From: Bacillus_BD sp963765265
GTDB taxonomy: Bacteria > Bacillota > Bacilli > Bacillales > Cytobacillaceae
Assembly (NCBI GenBank): GCA_963765265.1
Contig: CAVXVN010000005.1
Location: 496,001-560,000 of the forward strand
Direction: 5' to 3'
Length of the DNA: 64,000 bases
Positions 56,104 through 63,511 of the stretch are shown here, piece by piece. Below the pieces are notes generated by a model that saw nothing but the letters and a program-made list of their open reading frames with translations, did not search any database and was not told the origin of the DNA. The number at the start of each line of letters is the position of its first letter. Position 1 is the stretch's first letter. A program made the position numbers and the translations under genes.

Positions 56104-56650
56104 GGCGAATAAAAAGCTTTATTCGGAAAAAAATAGGCTTTTTACTGTTAGAGTAGTCTGAATAAGTTATGCATTCGGACAGGAGCATGTTCTTTTTTGC
56201 AAGAGGTGTCCGAATGAGTCGTGTATTCGGACAGGAGCATGTTCTTTTTTGCAAGAGGTGTCCGAATGAGTCGTGTATTCGGACAGGAGCATGTTCTTTT
56301 TTGCAAGAGGTGTCCGAATGAGTCGTGTATTCGGACAGGAGCATGTTCTTTTCAGTAAGAGTAGTCTGAATGAGTCGTGTATTCAGACAGGAGCATGTCC
56401 ATTTCTGCAAGAGGTGTCCGAATGAGCCGCGTATTCGGACAGGGGCATGTCCTTTTCAGTAAGAGGTGTCCGAATGAGTCGTGTATTCGGACAGGAGCAT
56501 GTTCTTTTCAGTAAGAGTAGTCCGAATGAGTCGTGTATTCAGACAGGAGCATGTCCATTTCTGCAAGAGGTGTCCGAATGAGTCGTGTATTCGGACAGGA
56601 GCATGTTCTTTTCAGTAAGAATAGTCCGAATGAGACATGTATTCGGACAA
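56104..56650 (+). repeat. Tandem array of 52-bp units, each with an inverted repeat
   Basis: Units begin at 56156, 56208, 56260, 56312, 56364, 56416, 56468, 56520 and 56572, always 52 bases apart, with a final half unit at 56624 and a decayed one before 56156 (ATTCGG at 56121). Each unit carries GTCCGAAT and ATTCGGAC around a nine-base loop (GAGTCGTGT), then a linker AGGAGCATGTTC plus a T-rich stretch. Units at 56208 and 56260 are identical, and so are 56312 and 56468. The 52-base period is not a multiple of three, so it is not coding. Linkers are repeated, so it is not CRISPR. Confidence 0.92.
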
Positions 56651-56826
56651 TTACTAAATATTTTCTGTTTATTCTGTCTAATTGAAAATTTACATTCTCT
56701 TTGTGAATCTTAATATGGTATCTTATTTTATAAAAATACTCTGTCAACTCTTTTTTGAAAACATTGAAGTACTTATTTTGCATTTTTAACCCATACTAAT
56801 AAGAGAAAAAATAGGAGGTATACAAA

Positions 56827-57066
56827 ATGGATAAAGAAAATTTTTCTGATAACGAAGCGACTACAGCAAATATGAAATTGAGTGAGAAATATGAATGATG
56901 ACACCCAGATTCCACATGGATAGGTGACGGTGAAGAAAATTCTGTGACAGAAGCAAATCTTAAGATTCAAGAAGCATTTTACAATGAAAATGATCAAGAT
57001 GAGGTACCACCGACTTATGTGACCAACGAGACAGCGGCAATTAAAGTTACTGGAAATGAAAAATAG
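56827..57066 (+). pseudogene. Small acidic protein gene interrupted by two in-frame TGA codons
   Basis: ATG 56827 after AGGAGG starts MDKENFSDNEATTANMKLSEKYE and then meets TGA TGA. The same frame goes on with HPDSTWIGDGEENSVTEANLKIQEAFYNENDQDEVPPTYVTNETAAIKVTGNEK and stops at 57066. Three related short segments (EATTANMKLSE, SVTEANLKIQE, NETAAIKVTG) suggest an internal repeat. Unlike the other broken genes, a single base removal does not repair it. A terminator follows, so it looks like a true unit. Family unknown. Confidence 0.5.
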
Positions 57067-57085
57067 AAATACATTTTAAGTAAGG

Positions 57086-57114
57086 AAAAACCGGTCTATT
57101 GGACCGGTTTTTTC
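57086..57114 (+). terminator. Terminator after the interrupted small gene
   Basis: AAAACCGGTC / GACCGGTTTT stem with a short loop and T6; it also faces the minus-strand gene at 57121. Confidence 0.9.
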
Positions 57115-57120
57115 ATACAG

Positions 57121-57258
57121 TTAAACGATTCCATCTGTTTTGTCGCTTTTGTCTTTATTTCGTTTATTGCCTTTGCTGTTGTCACCACTAACAGGAACTT
57201 CTCCGTGTAACTGTGGTGAGTTTTGATTCTTGCTGCCTTTATTGAATTTTTTGGTCAT
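57121..57258 (-). CDS. Small basic hydrophilic protein
   Basis: A 45-residue protein MTKKFNKGSKNQNSPQLHGE ... KSDKTDGIV, rich in K, N, S and G with no hydrophobic core. AAAGGGG stands before ATG 57258. The composition resembles minor small acid-soluble spore proteins, but I find no firm match. It converges with the terminator at 57086 and lies near yezD on the same strand. Confidence 0.5.
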   Translation of the reverse strand: MTKKFNKGSKNQNSPQLHGEVPVSGDNSKGNKRNKDKSDKTDGIV

Positions 57259-57319
57259 CGTAGAACCCCTTTCTTGTTGTAAATACAGTTTGCCACTTTT
57301 TAAGTGAACTTATGACAAA

Positions 57320-57460
57320 CTATTTTTGAAAACGGTGTTTTTCGATAACCTCTAATTGTGTGATTTTCCCTTCATGAATGACGATCGTAAGTGAACCAAA
57401 GTTAATTTTCTCCAGGAGTTCCAAAATATTATTCCATTTTCCTTGATCAGTTATAGCCAT
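57320..57460 (-). CDS. YezD family protein (DUF2292)
   Basis: A 46-residue protein; its core INFGSLTIVIHEGKITQLEVIEKHRFQK fits the YezD/DUF2292 pattern (YGSVxIxVxxGKVxQIExxEKxR). GGGAGGT precedes ATG 57460. DUF2292 genes often accompany sulfur assimilation genes, and this one is divergent from the sulfate importer. Function unknown, possibly regulatory or a small binding protein. Confidence 0.75.
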   Translation of the reverse strand: MAITDQGKWNNILELLEKINFGSLTIVIHEGKITQLEVIEKHRFQK

Positions 57461-57498
57461 TCAAATACCTCCCAAAAATTGTTTTATTTAATAAATAA

Positions 57499-57602
57499 GG
57501 CGTCTATCTCTGTGAAAGAGTTAGACGCCTTTGGTGGTCCAATCAGCGATTGTTAATTATTAATGTAAGACTATTTTAAAACATATAATTCCAATGAGTC
57601 AA
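57499..57602 (-). promoter_or_regulatory. yezD promoter and leader hairpin
   Basis: On the minus strand TTGACT and TTAAAA (complement of 57574-57579) are spaced 17 bases. The leader then forms GGCGTCTA / TAGACGCC (57499-57529) followed by a T-rich stretch TTATTTATT, like a terminator, just before the yezD ribosome site. This suggests premature termination control; no known sulfur riboswitch core was recognised. Confidence 0.55.
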
Positions 57603-57737
57603 GTGAGTTTTTAGAAAAAATCTCAGAAAATCTTAAAATGGAACATTAGACATATATTAATACTTTATAAAATAGGTATTTCTAACATGTTTTGAGTTTA
57701 TGTTATCATCTAAAAATATAAATCTCATAAAACACAG

Positions 57738-57766
57738 TTGACATATATGAATAATAAATATAAAAT
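57738..57766 (+). promoter_or_regulatory. Promoter of the sulfate importer operon
   Basis: TTGACA (57738-57743), a 17-base spacer and TAAAAT (57761-57766), close to consensus. Confidence 0.75.
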
Positions 57767-57819
57767 AAATTAAAACATTCAATAAATACAAAAATTAGTA
57801 TGCTGATCAGTCACACTGA

Positions 57820-57892
57820 AGGCACACAACATTTACAAAGTGAAATTATTTTCATTTCATTTTGTAAAACTGTTGTGTGTCTTTTTGTATTT
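57820..57892 (+). promoter_or_regulatory. Long leader hairpin with T run before the sulfate-binding gene
   Basis: GCACACAACA and TTTACAAAGTGAAA on the left pair with TTTCATTTTGTAAA and TGTTGTGTGT on the right with few mismatches, giving about 23 pairs, followed by CTTTTTGTATTT. It lies between the promoter and the gene and so can act as an attenuator. Confidence 0.65.
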
Positions 57893-57947
57893 ATGATTCA
57901 TCATCACTTTTTGTATTTATTAACATTATGTATAGGGGGAATTTACT

Positions 57948-59012
57948 ATGAAACTAGTTAAGAAAAAAGGAATTTTCAAAATGGCTACTGTTTTGCTATC
58001 ATCGTTTGTTTTACTTTCAGGGTGCTCATCATCGGAAACATCTAGTAATGAAACAAATACTGAGAATGGAGAAAAAGCAAAGGAACCTGTAGAGTTATTG
58101 AATGTTTCGTATGATCCAACACGTGAATTATATGAAGAGTTTAACAAAGAATTTGCTTCATATTGGAAAGAAGAAACGGGTCAAACCGTTACAATCAACC
58201 AATCACATGGTGGTTCAGGGAGTCAAGCTCGATCCGTTATTGATGGTTTAGAGGCAGATGTTGTTACGTTAGCACTTGCGGGTGATATTGATGCCATTGC
58301 TGATCAAAAGTTATTGTCGGAAGATTGGCAAAAAGATTTTGACCAAAATTCAACACCATATACATCAACAATGGTATTTCTTGTTCGTAAAGGAAATCCA
58401 AAGGGGATTAAAGACTGGGATGATTTAGTAAAAGAAGGTGTTTCTGTCGTTACACCGAATCCGAAAACATCTGGCGGTGCACGCTGGAATTACTTAGCTG
58501 CCTATGGATATGCGTTACAACAAAATAACAATGATGAAGAAAAGGCAAAAGACTTCATCAAAAAACTTTTCCAAAATGTTGAAGTGTTAGATTCAGGTGC
58601 CCGTGGTTCGACCACAACTTTTGTTGAAAAAGGCATAGGAGATGTACTTATTGCTTGGGAAAATGAGGCGTTTCTTTCACTTAAAGAATTTGGAGATGAC
58701 AAGTTTGAAATTGTAGCACCTTCTGTAAGTATTCTTGCCGAGCCACCAGTTGCTATTGTGGATTCTGTTGTTGATAAAAAAGGTACACGTGAAGTAGCCA
58801 AAGCATATTTAGAGTATTTATACACAGAAAAAGGCCAAGAAATTGCGGCTCAAAACTTCTACCGTCCACGCAATGAAAAAGTAGCAGAAAAATATGCTGA
58901 CCAATTCCCGAAAATAGAATTGTTTACAATTGAAGAATTTGGTGGATGGGATAAAGCACAAGAAACACATTTTAGTGATGGTGGAGTATTTGATTCCATT
59001 TATGCACAATAG
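57948..59012 (+). CDS. Sulfate ABC transporter substrate-binding lipoprotein
   Basis: Captures sulfate (or thiosulfate) for CysTWA. The 354-residue protein has a lipoprotein signal ending LLSGC, then LLNVSYDPTRELYEEFNKEF, HGGSGSQARSVIDGLEADVVTLAL and NPKTSGGARWNYLAAYGYAL, the Sbp/CysP signature. First gene of the operon behind a leader terminator. Sbp and CysP types cannot be separated by eye, so no symbol is given. Confidence 0.92.
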   Translation: MKLVKKKGIFKMATVLLSSFVLLSGCSSSETSSNETNTENGEKAKEPVELLNVSYDPTRELYEEFNKEFASYWKEETGQTVTINQSHGGSGSQARSVIDGLEADVVTLALAGDIDAIADQKLLSEDWQKDFDQNSTPYTSTMVFLVRKGNPKGIKDWDDLVKEGVSVVTPNPKTSGGARWNYLAAYGYALQQNNNDEEKAKDFIKKLFQNVEVLDSGARGSTTTFVEKGIGDVLIAWENEAFLSLKEFGDDKFEIVAPSVSILAEPPVAIVDSVVDKKGTREVAKAYLEYLYTEKGQEIAAQNFYRPRNEKVAEKYADQFPKIELFTIEEFGGWDKAQETHFSDGGVFDSIYAQ

Positions 59013-59061
59013 ATTAATTGTTGTAATTAAGTGAAAAAGAGAGTAGAAGTTTTTTAGAAGT

Positions 59062-59131
59062 AGTAAGGTGTCTGGTTCCAAAATTTTAATTCTATTAAGC
59101 GTCATTTGTTAAGGTAGACACCTTACTCTTT
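59062..59131 (+). terminator. Possible intra-operon terminator after the sulfate-binding gene
   Basis: AGTAAGGTGTCT (59062-59073) pairs perfectly with 59116-59127 around a 42-base loop, then CTTTT. The large loop makes it a weak terminator or processing signal. Confidence 0.5.
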
Positions 59132-59152
59132 TCTACCTGAGGAGAAGATCAT

Positions 59153-59986
59153 ATGAAACTCAAGAAAAAGCGGGTATTACCGGGCTTTGGACTATCATTA
59201 GGGTTTACAACTTTATATTTAAGTTTGTTCGTATTAATCCCGCTTTCAATGGTATTTATTCAAACATCAGAGCTTGGATGGAGAGAATTTTTTGAAATTG
59301 TCACGAGTGAACGGGTGCTGCATTCTTACAAAATAAGTTTTGGAACTGCGTTTGCAGCAGCAGCCATAAATGCTGTTTTCGGTTTACTGGTTGCCTGGGT
59401 ATTAGTTCGCTATCAATTTCCAGGAAAACGCTTATTGGATGCGTTAATTGATTTACCTTTTGCACTGCCCACTGCAGTGGCTGGGATCACATTAACAACC
59501 CTCTATGCAGAAAATGGGTGGATTGGGCAATTATTAGAACCGTTAAATATAAAGGTGGCATTTACGCCACTTGGAATTTCGATTGCACTTACCTTTATTG
59601 GCCTTCCATTTGTGGTTCGTATGGTTCAACCAGTCCTTCAGAATATTGAAAAGGAACTAGAGGAAGCGGCAGAAAGTTTAGGAGCATCACGCTTGCAAAT
59701 TTTTCGAAAAGTCATTTTCCCATCTATATTGCCAGCTCTTTTGTCAGGGTTTTCATTGGCCTTTGCGAGAGGACTTGGGGAATACGGGTCCGTTGTATTC
59801 ATCGCAGGCAATATGCCGATGAAAACAGAGATTGCGCCACTTATGATCATGACGAAACTTGAACAGTTTGACTATGCAGGTGCAACTGCAATAGCTGTTG
59901 TGATGTTGCTTTTTTCATTCCTCTTTTTAATCATTATTAACATCATTCAAACGTGGAGCCGCAAACATGAGCTCCAAAAAGAGTAG
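59153..59986 (+). CDS. cysT: Sulfate ABC transporter permease CysT
   Basis: A 277-residue membrane protein with about six helices, PGFGLSLGFTTLYLSLFVLIPL at the start, the CysT region LPFALPTAVAGITLTTLYAENGWIGQL and the EAA loop EEAAESLGASRLQIFRKVIFPSI. GAGGAGAAG precedes the ATG; nine bases separate it from cysW. Confidence 0.94.
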   Translation: MKLKKKRVLPGFGLSLGFTTLYLSLFVLIPLSMVFIQTSELGWREFFEIVTSERVLHSYKISFGTAFAAAAINAVFGLLVAWVLVRYQFPGKRLLDALIDLPFALPTAVAGITLTTLYAENGWIGQLLEPLNIKVAFTPLGISIALTFIGLPFVVRMVQPVLQNIEKELEEAAESLGASRLQIFRKVIFPSILPALLSGFSLAFARGLGEYGSVVFIAGNMPMKTEIAPLMIMTKLEQFDYAGATAIAVVMLLFSFLFLIIINIIQTWSRKHELQKE

Positions 59987-59995
59987 GTGAAATAA

Positions 59996-60866
59996 ATGGA
60001 ACCCTCATTATCAAAACCAATCGAAAGACAACCAGTAAGGAAACGAAAAAGTTCAAAAGAATCTAAAGGGGTCAAAATCGTCCTTATTTCGATAGCCATT
60101 TTGTATCTATCCTTATTATTATTTGTTCCACTCATTGCTATTTTTATCAAAGCATTTGAGCAAGGTGTAGATGTGTATTTAGCAGCCATAACAGAAAGTG
60201 ACGCACTCTCTGCTATTAAACTTACACTCCTTGTGGCCGTTATTGTTGTTCCATTAAATACGATTTTTGGAATTGCGGCAGCATGGCTGGTGACAAAGTT
60301 TCATTTTAAAGGAAAACAACTTCTTTTGTCCATAATTGAGCTGCCATTTGCGGTTTCACCTGTCATAGCGGGCTTAGTGTTTGTCCTTCTTTTTAGCCCT
60401 CGAGGCGTATTAGGTCCTTGGATGGTTGAACATGGTATTAAAATTATCTTTTCTGTTCCAGGTATTATTATTGCGACTATATTTGTTACTCTCCCATTTG
60501 TTGCTCGGGAGTTAATCCCGGTAATGCAAGAACAAGGAACTTCCGAGGAAGAGGCAGCTGTATCGCTTGGGGCCAATGGCTGGCAGATGTTTATCCGTGT
60601 TACTCTTCCAAATATTAAATGGGGATTAATGTACGGGATGATTTTGTGCAATGCAAGAGCCATTGGTGAATTCGGAGCGGTTTCAGTTGTATCAGGACGA
60701 ATTCGAGGATTGACCAATACCATGCCGCTTCACGTAGAGATCCTGTACAATGAGTATCAATTTTCTGCATCGTTTGCCGTTGCATCACTTAATGTCTATC
60801 ATGGCCATTATCACGCTCATTATAAAGAGCATCATTGAGTGGAAAACAGAGAAACAGGAAGTTTGA
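59996..60866 (+). CDS. cysW: Sulfate ABC transporter permease CysW, frameshift near the 3' end
   Basis: A six-helix partner of CysT with ELPFAVSPVIAGLVFVLLFSPRGVLGPW and the EAA loop EEEAAVSLGANGWQMFIRVTLPNI. The last ~15 residues of the uncorrected frame (NVYHGHYHAHYKEHH) are not CysW-like; removing one base near 60791 gives SLMSIMAIITLIIKSIIEWKTEKQEV, a proper final helix, ending at 60866, about 289 residues. Confidence 0.92.
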
Positions 60867-60882
60867 GGAGTGGAGACTAAAC

Positions 60883-61956
60883 ATGGCGATCCAAATTCGT
60901 AACGTATCAAAGAACTTTGGGACATTTCAAGCATTAAAAGATATTAATTTAGATATACCAGATGGAAAACTTGTTGCGCTCTTAGGTCCATCCGGTTCGG
61001 GGAAAACGACGTTACTTCGTGTGATTGCTGGACTTGAGTCTGCAGACGAAGGAGCTATTTTATTCGACGGGGCAGATTTAACGGATGTTCATGTGAAGCA
61101 TCGGGAAGTCGGCTTTGTTTTTCAACACTATGCTTTATTTAAACATATGACGGTGTCTGAGAACATTGCGTTTGGTTTGAAGGTTCGTAAGAGAAGAGAT
61201 CGTCCTTCGGCTTCTGCTATTAAGGAGAAAGTGACTGAGCTTCTCAATTTAGTCAAATTAGAAGGATTTGCGAATCGCTATCCTTCTCAATTATCAGGAG
61301 GGCAGAGGCAACGGGTTGCATTGGCACGAGCACTAGCAGTCAAACCACGTATTTTACTTTTGGATGAGCCTTTTGGTGCTTTAGATGCAAAAGTAAGAAA
61401 AGAACTACGTAGATGGCTTCGGAAATTGCATGATGAGGTCCACATTACAAGTGTCTTTGTTACGCATGATCAAGAAGAAGCACTCGATGTTGCTGATCAG
61501 ATTGTTGTAATGAATGAAGGGAAAATCGAACAACAAGGGTCACCAGATGAAGTGTATGATCACCCAGCAAGTCCGTTTGTGTATGATTTTCTTGGAAATG
61601 TGAACTTATTCCGAGGTCGGTTGAACCATGGAAAGTTGAATGTGGGTAGCGCTCAATTAGAAGCACCTGAGCATTTGAATGTAAGTGATACAGAAGCAGT
61701 GGGATACGTTCGCCCGCATCATCTATCGATTGATCGATTAAAACAAGCGGACGATGCGATCCCAGCAATCGTTAAATTTTCTCATTCGGTCGGTCCACTT
61801 GTCTACATTGAAATGAAACTACAGGATTCGGAAGAGTATGTTGAAGCTGAAATAAGCAAGGAGAAGTTTACCGAGTTGAATCTGAAAATAGGTGAAGTCG
61901 TGTATGTGCGTCCAAAAGAAGTGAGGGTTTTTGTGCCAGAGGATTTTGTGATTTAA
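60883..61956 (+). CDS. cysA: Sulfate ABC transporter ATP-binding protein CysA
   Basis: The ATPase of the importer, 357 residues: Walker A GPSGSGKTTLLRVIAGLE, signature LSGGQRQRVALARALA, Walker B ILLLDEPFGALD, and a C-terminal TOBE-like domain with VGYVRPHHLSIDR. GGAGTGGAG precedes ATG 60883; a longer frame from 60835 would overlap cysW without family support. Last gene of the operon. Confidence 0.95.
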   Translation: MAIQIRNVSKNFGTFQALKDINLDIPDGKLVALLGPSGSGKTTLLRVIAGLESADEGAILFDGADLTDVHVKHREVGFVFQHYALFKHMTVSENIAFGLKVRKRRDRPSASAIKEKVTELLNLVKLEGFANRYPSQLSGGQRQRVALARALAVKPRILLLDEPFGALDAKVRKELRRWLRKLHDEVHITSVFVTHDQEEALDVADQIVVMNEGKIEQQGSPDEVYDHPASPFVYDFLGNVNLFRGRLNHGKLNVGSAQLEAPEHLNVSDTEAVGYVRPHHLSIDRLKQADDAIPAIVKFSHSVGPLVYIEMKLQDSEEYVEAEISKEKFTELNLKIGEVVYVRPKEVRVFVPEDFVI

Positions 61957-62013
61957 CGATTCAGGGTAGAAGTATTTTATATTGAAATCATACAACCATT
62001 AGCAATGAAAAAA

Positions 62014-62044
62014 TACCGAGACTAAATTAATTTAGTCTCGGTTG
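62014..62044 (+). terminator. Bidirectional terminator after cysA
   Basis: ACCGAGACTAAATT / AATTTAGTCTCGGT, a 14-bp perfect palindrome with short A/T tracts, between convergent cysA and the gene at 62062. Confidence 0.82.
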
Positions 62045-62061
62045 ATTTGATTATTCAATTA

Positions 62062-62367
62062 TCAGCCTGCTTCGATACGAATAGCATCAATCTTTTGACA
62101 ATCTACAATAAGTGTTGATCCTGGTTCTGTAGTAGGATCCGTAAAGAAAGCACAACAATTATTGTTGTTAAAGTTAATAAATCTTACGTCTTCTAATATT
62201 TTTCCACCAGATAAAAATACATCTACTTCTGTGCCTACTTGTAGTCTTCTTAGTTGGTCACAAGCACATCCATTACATCTATTTCGATTTTCTTGTGCGT
62301 TGTTAACAGTATCACTTTCTAGATTAGAATTTTGTCGGTAACCTCTATAGCGCATCTCATTACACAT
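62062..62367 (-). CDS. Cysteine-rich protein, possibly spore surface
   Basis: A 101-residue protein with a polar N-terminal half ending NRCNGCACDQLRRLQ, then a small barrel-like part VGTEVDVFLSGGKILEDVRFINFNNNNCCAFFTDP and IVDCQKIDAIRIEAG. The cysteine pairs and the beta-strand pattern recall small spore coat proteins, including the CotO/CotZ C-terminal style, but I cannot assign a family. AAAGGGGGGAG stands before the ATG, and a CATANNNTA element lies about 45 bases upstream. Confidence 0.65.
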   Translation of the reverse strand: MCNEMRYRGYRQNSNLESDTVNNAQENRNRCNGCACDQLRRLQVGTEVDVFLSGGKILEDVRFINFNNNNCCAFFTDPTTEPGSTLIVDCQKIDAIRIEAG

Positions 62368-62410
62368 AAAGTGAATCTCCCCCCTTTGTTCATAAATTTA
62401 ATTCCAATAT

Positions 62411-62419
62411 TACTTTATG
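62411..62419 (-). promoter_or_regulatory. Possible sigma-K -10 upstream of the Cys-rich gene
   Basis: On the minus strand CATAAAGTA fits CATANNNTA, with the predicted start about 37 bases before the ATG. The -35 AC at the right distance is not convincing. Confidence 0.35.
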
Positions 62420-62652
62420 AATATAGTGCTAAGGAGGCTTGGACAAGTAGTATATGTAAGACGCACATTTTTCTGTTTTTATGCTGAAAAACAACTCATT
62501 GTTTATATGTGAACGAGTCTAGAAAAATGATGAAAAAATAGATGTATAGCAGGTAGTTGCATTTATTGTTAAATATAATAATAGTAAATACTTCGGACTT
62601 ATTAAGGCTAATTATGAATTAGGTTATGATATATGCATAAATTCTTTTTCTA

Positions 62653-63483
62653 TTAAGCTTTAAAACTATCTTGCCATTTTAGTAATCGATTTTCTAAAAA
62701 GCGGACAATAGAGTCAGAGATTTTACCAGCTAAGGCAAAAATGATAATCCCGACAAAAACAATATCTGTTTGCATAAAGGAACGAGCGTCCTGGATCATG
62801 AAGCCTACACCACTATCTGCACCTAATAATTCTGCGACAACTAAGCACATCCAAGCGGCGCTTAATGCTAAGCGAATTCCTAATAAAATATTAGGTAGAG
62901 CAGCTGGAATCATGAGTTTCGTTATTTGTTCCTGGCGGCTGTATTCTAATATTTGAGCAACATCATATAGTTTATTGTCCACATTACGAATGCCTAAAAA
63001 GGTTTGTAAATATAGAGGAAAAAAGGCTCCTAAGGCAATCAGTAATACTTTAGATAATTCACCAAACCCGAACCACATAATGAATAGGGGAGTAATGGCA
63101 AGTAAAGGAACGGTACGTAACATTTGGATGCTCGGGTTTAAGTATTCTTCAGATTTTTTATTCATACCTACAATGATACCGATTAAGAGGCCGAAAAATC
63201 CACCTAAACTAAAGCCGAGAAGCGCACGTGTTAAACTAATTTGTAAATGTGTTGCCAATTCTCCTGATTGAACGAGTTCAATGAAACTAGTAATGATTAA
63301 TAATGGGGATGAAAATAATTGAGCTGGCAAGATACCGATTGAACCCAGTATTTGCCATACGAGCAATACTAAAATGGGAAGAACTAATCCTCGAAAAACA
63401 ATCTTTCCTTTATTTGATTGTGTTTTCTTTTTTTTAATTACAATACCGTTGCTTTGGGCAATCGTTTGTGTAGATGTCGACAT
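62653..63483 (-). CDS. ssuC: Aliphatic sulfonate ABC transporter permease
   Basis: A membrane component of a sulfonate/taurine-type importer, 276 residues with about six helices. It has LVLPILVLLVWQILGSIGILP, the central LRTVPLLAITPLFIMWFGFGELSKVLLIALGAFFPLYLQTFLGIRNVD and the EAA loop SRQEQITKLMIPAALPNILLGIRLALSAAWMCLVVAELLG, which match SsuC. ATG 63483 lies eight bases after AAAGGA; 63492 would be too close. Follows ssuB on the minus strand. Confidence 0.92.
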   Translation of the reverse strand: MSTSTQTIAQSNGIVIKKKKTQSNKGKIVFRGLVLPILVLLVWQILGSIGILPAQLFSSPLLIITSFIELVQSGELATHLQISLTRALLGFSLGGFFGLLIGIIVGMNKKSEEYLNPSIQMLRTVPLLAITPLFIMWFGFGELSKVLLIALGAFFPLYLQTFLGIRNVDNKLYDVAQILEYSRQEQITKLMIPAALPNILLGIRLALSAAWMCLVVAELLGADSGVGFMIQDARSFMQTDIVFVGIIIFALAGKISDSIVRFLENRLLKWQDSFKA

Positions 63484-63511
63484 GTATGTCATCCTTTCTT
63501 AAGTTCATTAA

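Noticed and set aside
56156..56207. Hammerhead-like ribozyme in the repeat (GAATGAGTCG)
   Set aside because: The CUGAUGA and GAAA core elements are not both present in any unit.
56156..56650. CRISPR array
   Set aside because: The 52-base units are continuous and the linkers between stems are themselves repeated, so there are no unique spacers; no cas genes are nearby.
56051..56783. Minus-strand frames through the tandem array
   Set aside because: They only read the repeats, whose period is not a multiple of three, and have no ribosome site.
57570..57602. CymR site in the yezD promoter (GGAATT in the spacer)
   Set aside because: Only the GGAATT half fits; the upstream half of the consensus is missing.
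60301..60723. 140-codon frame opposite cysW
   Set aside because: Shadow of the conserved permease; no start signals.
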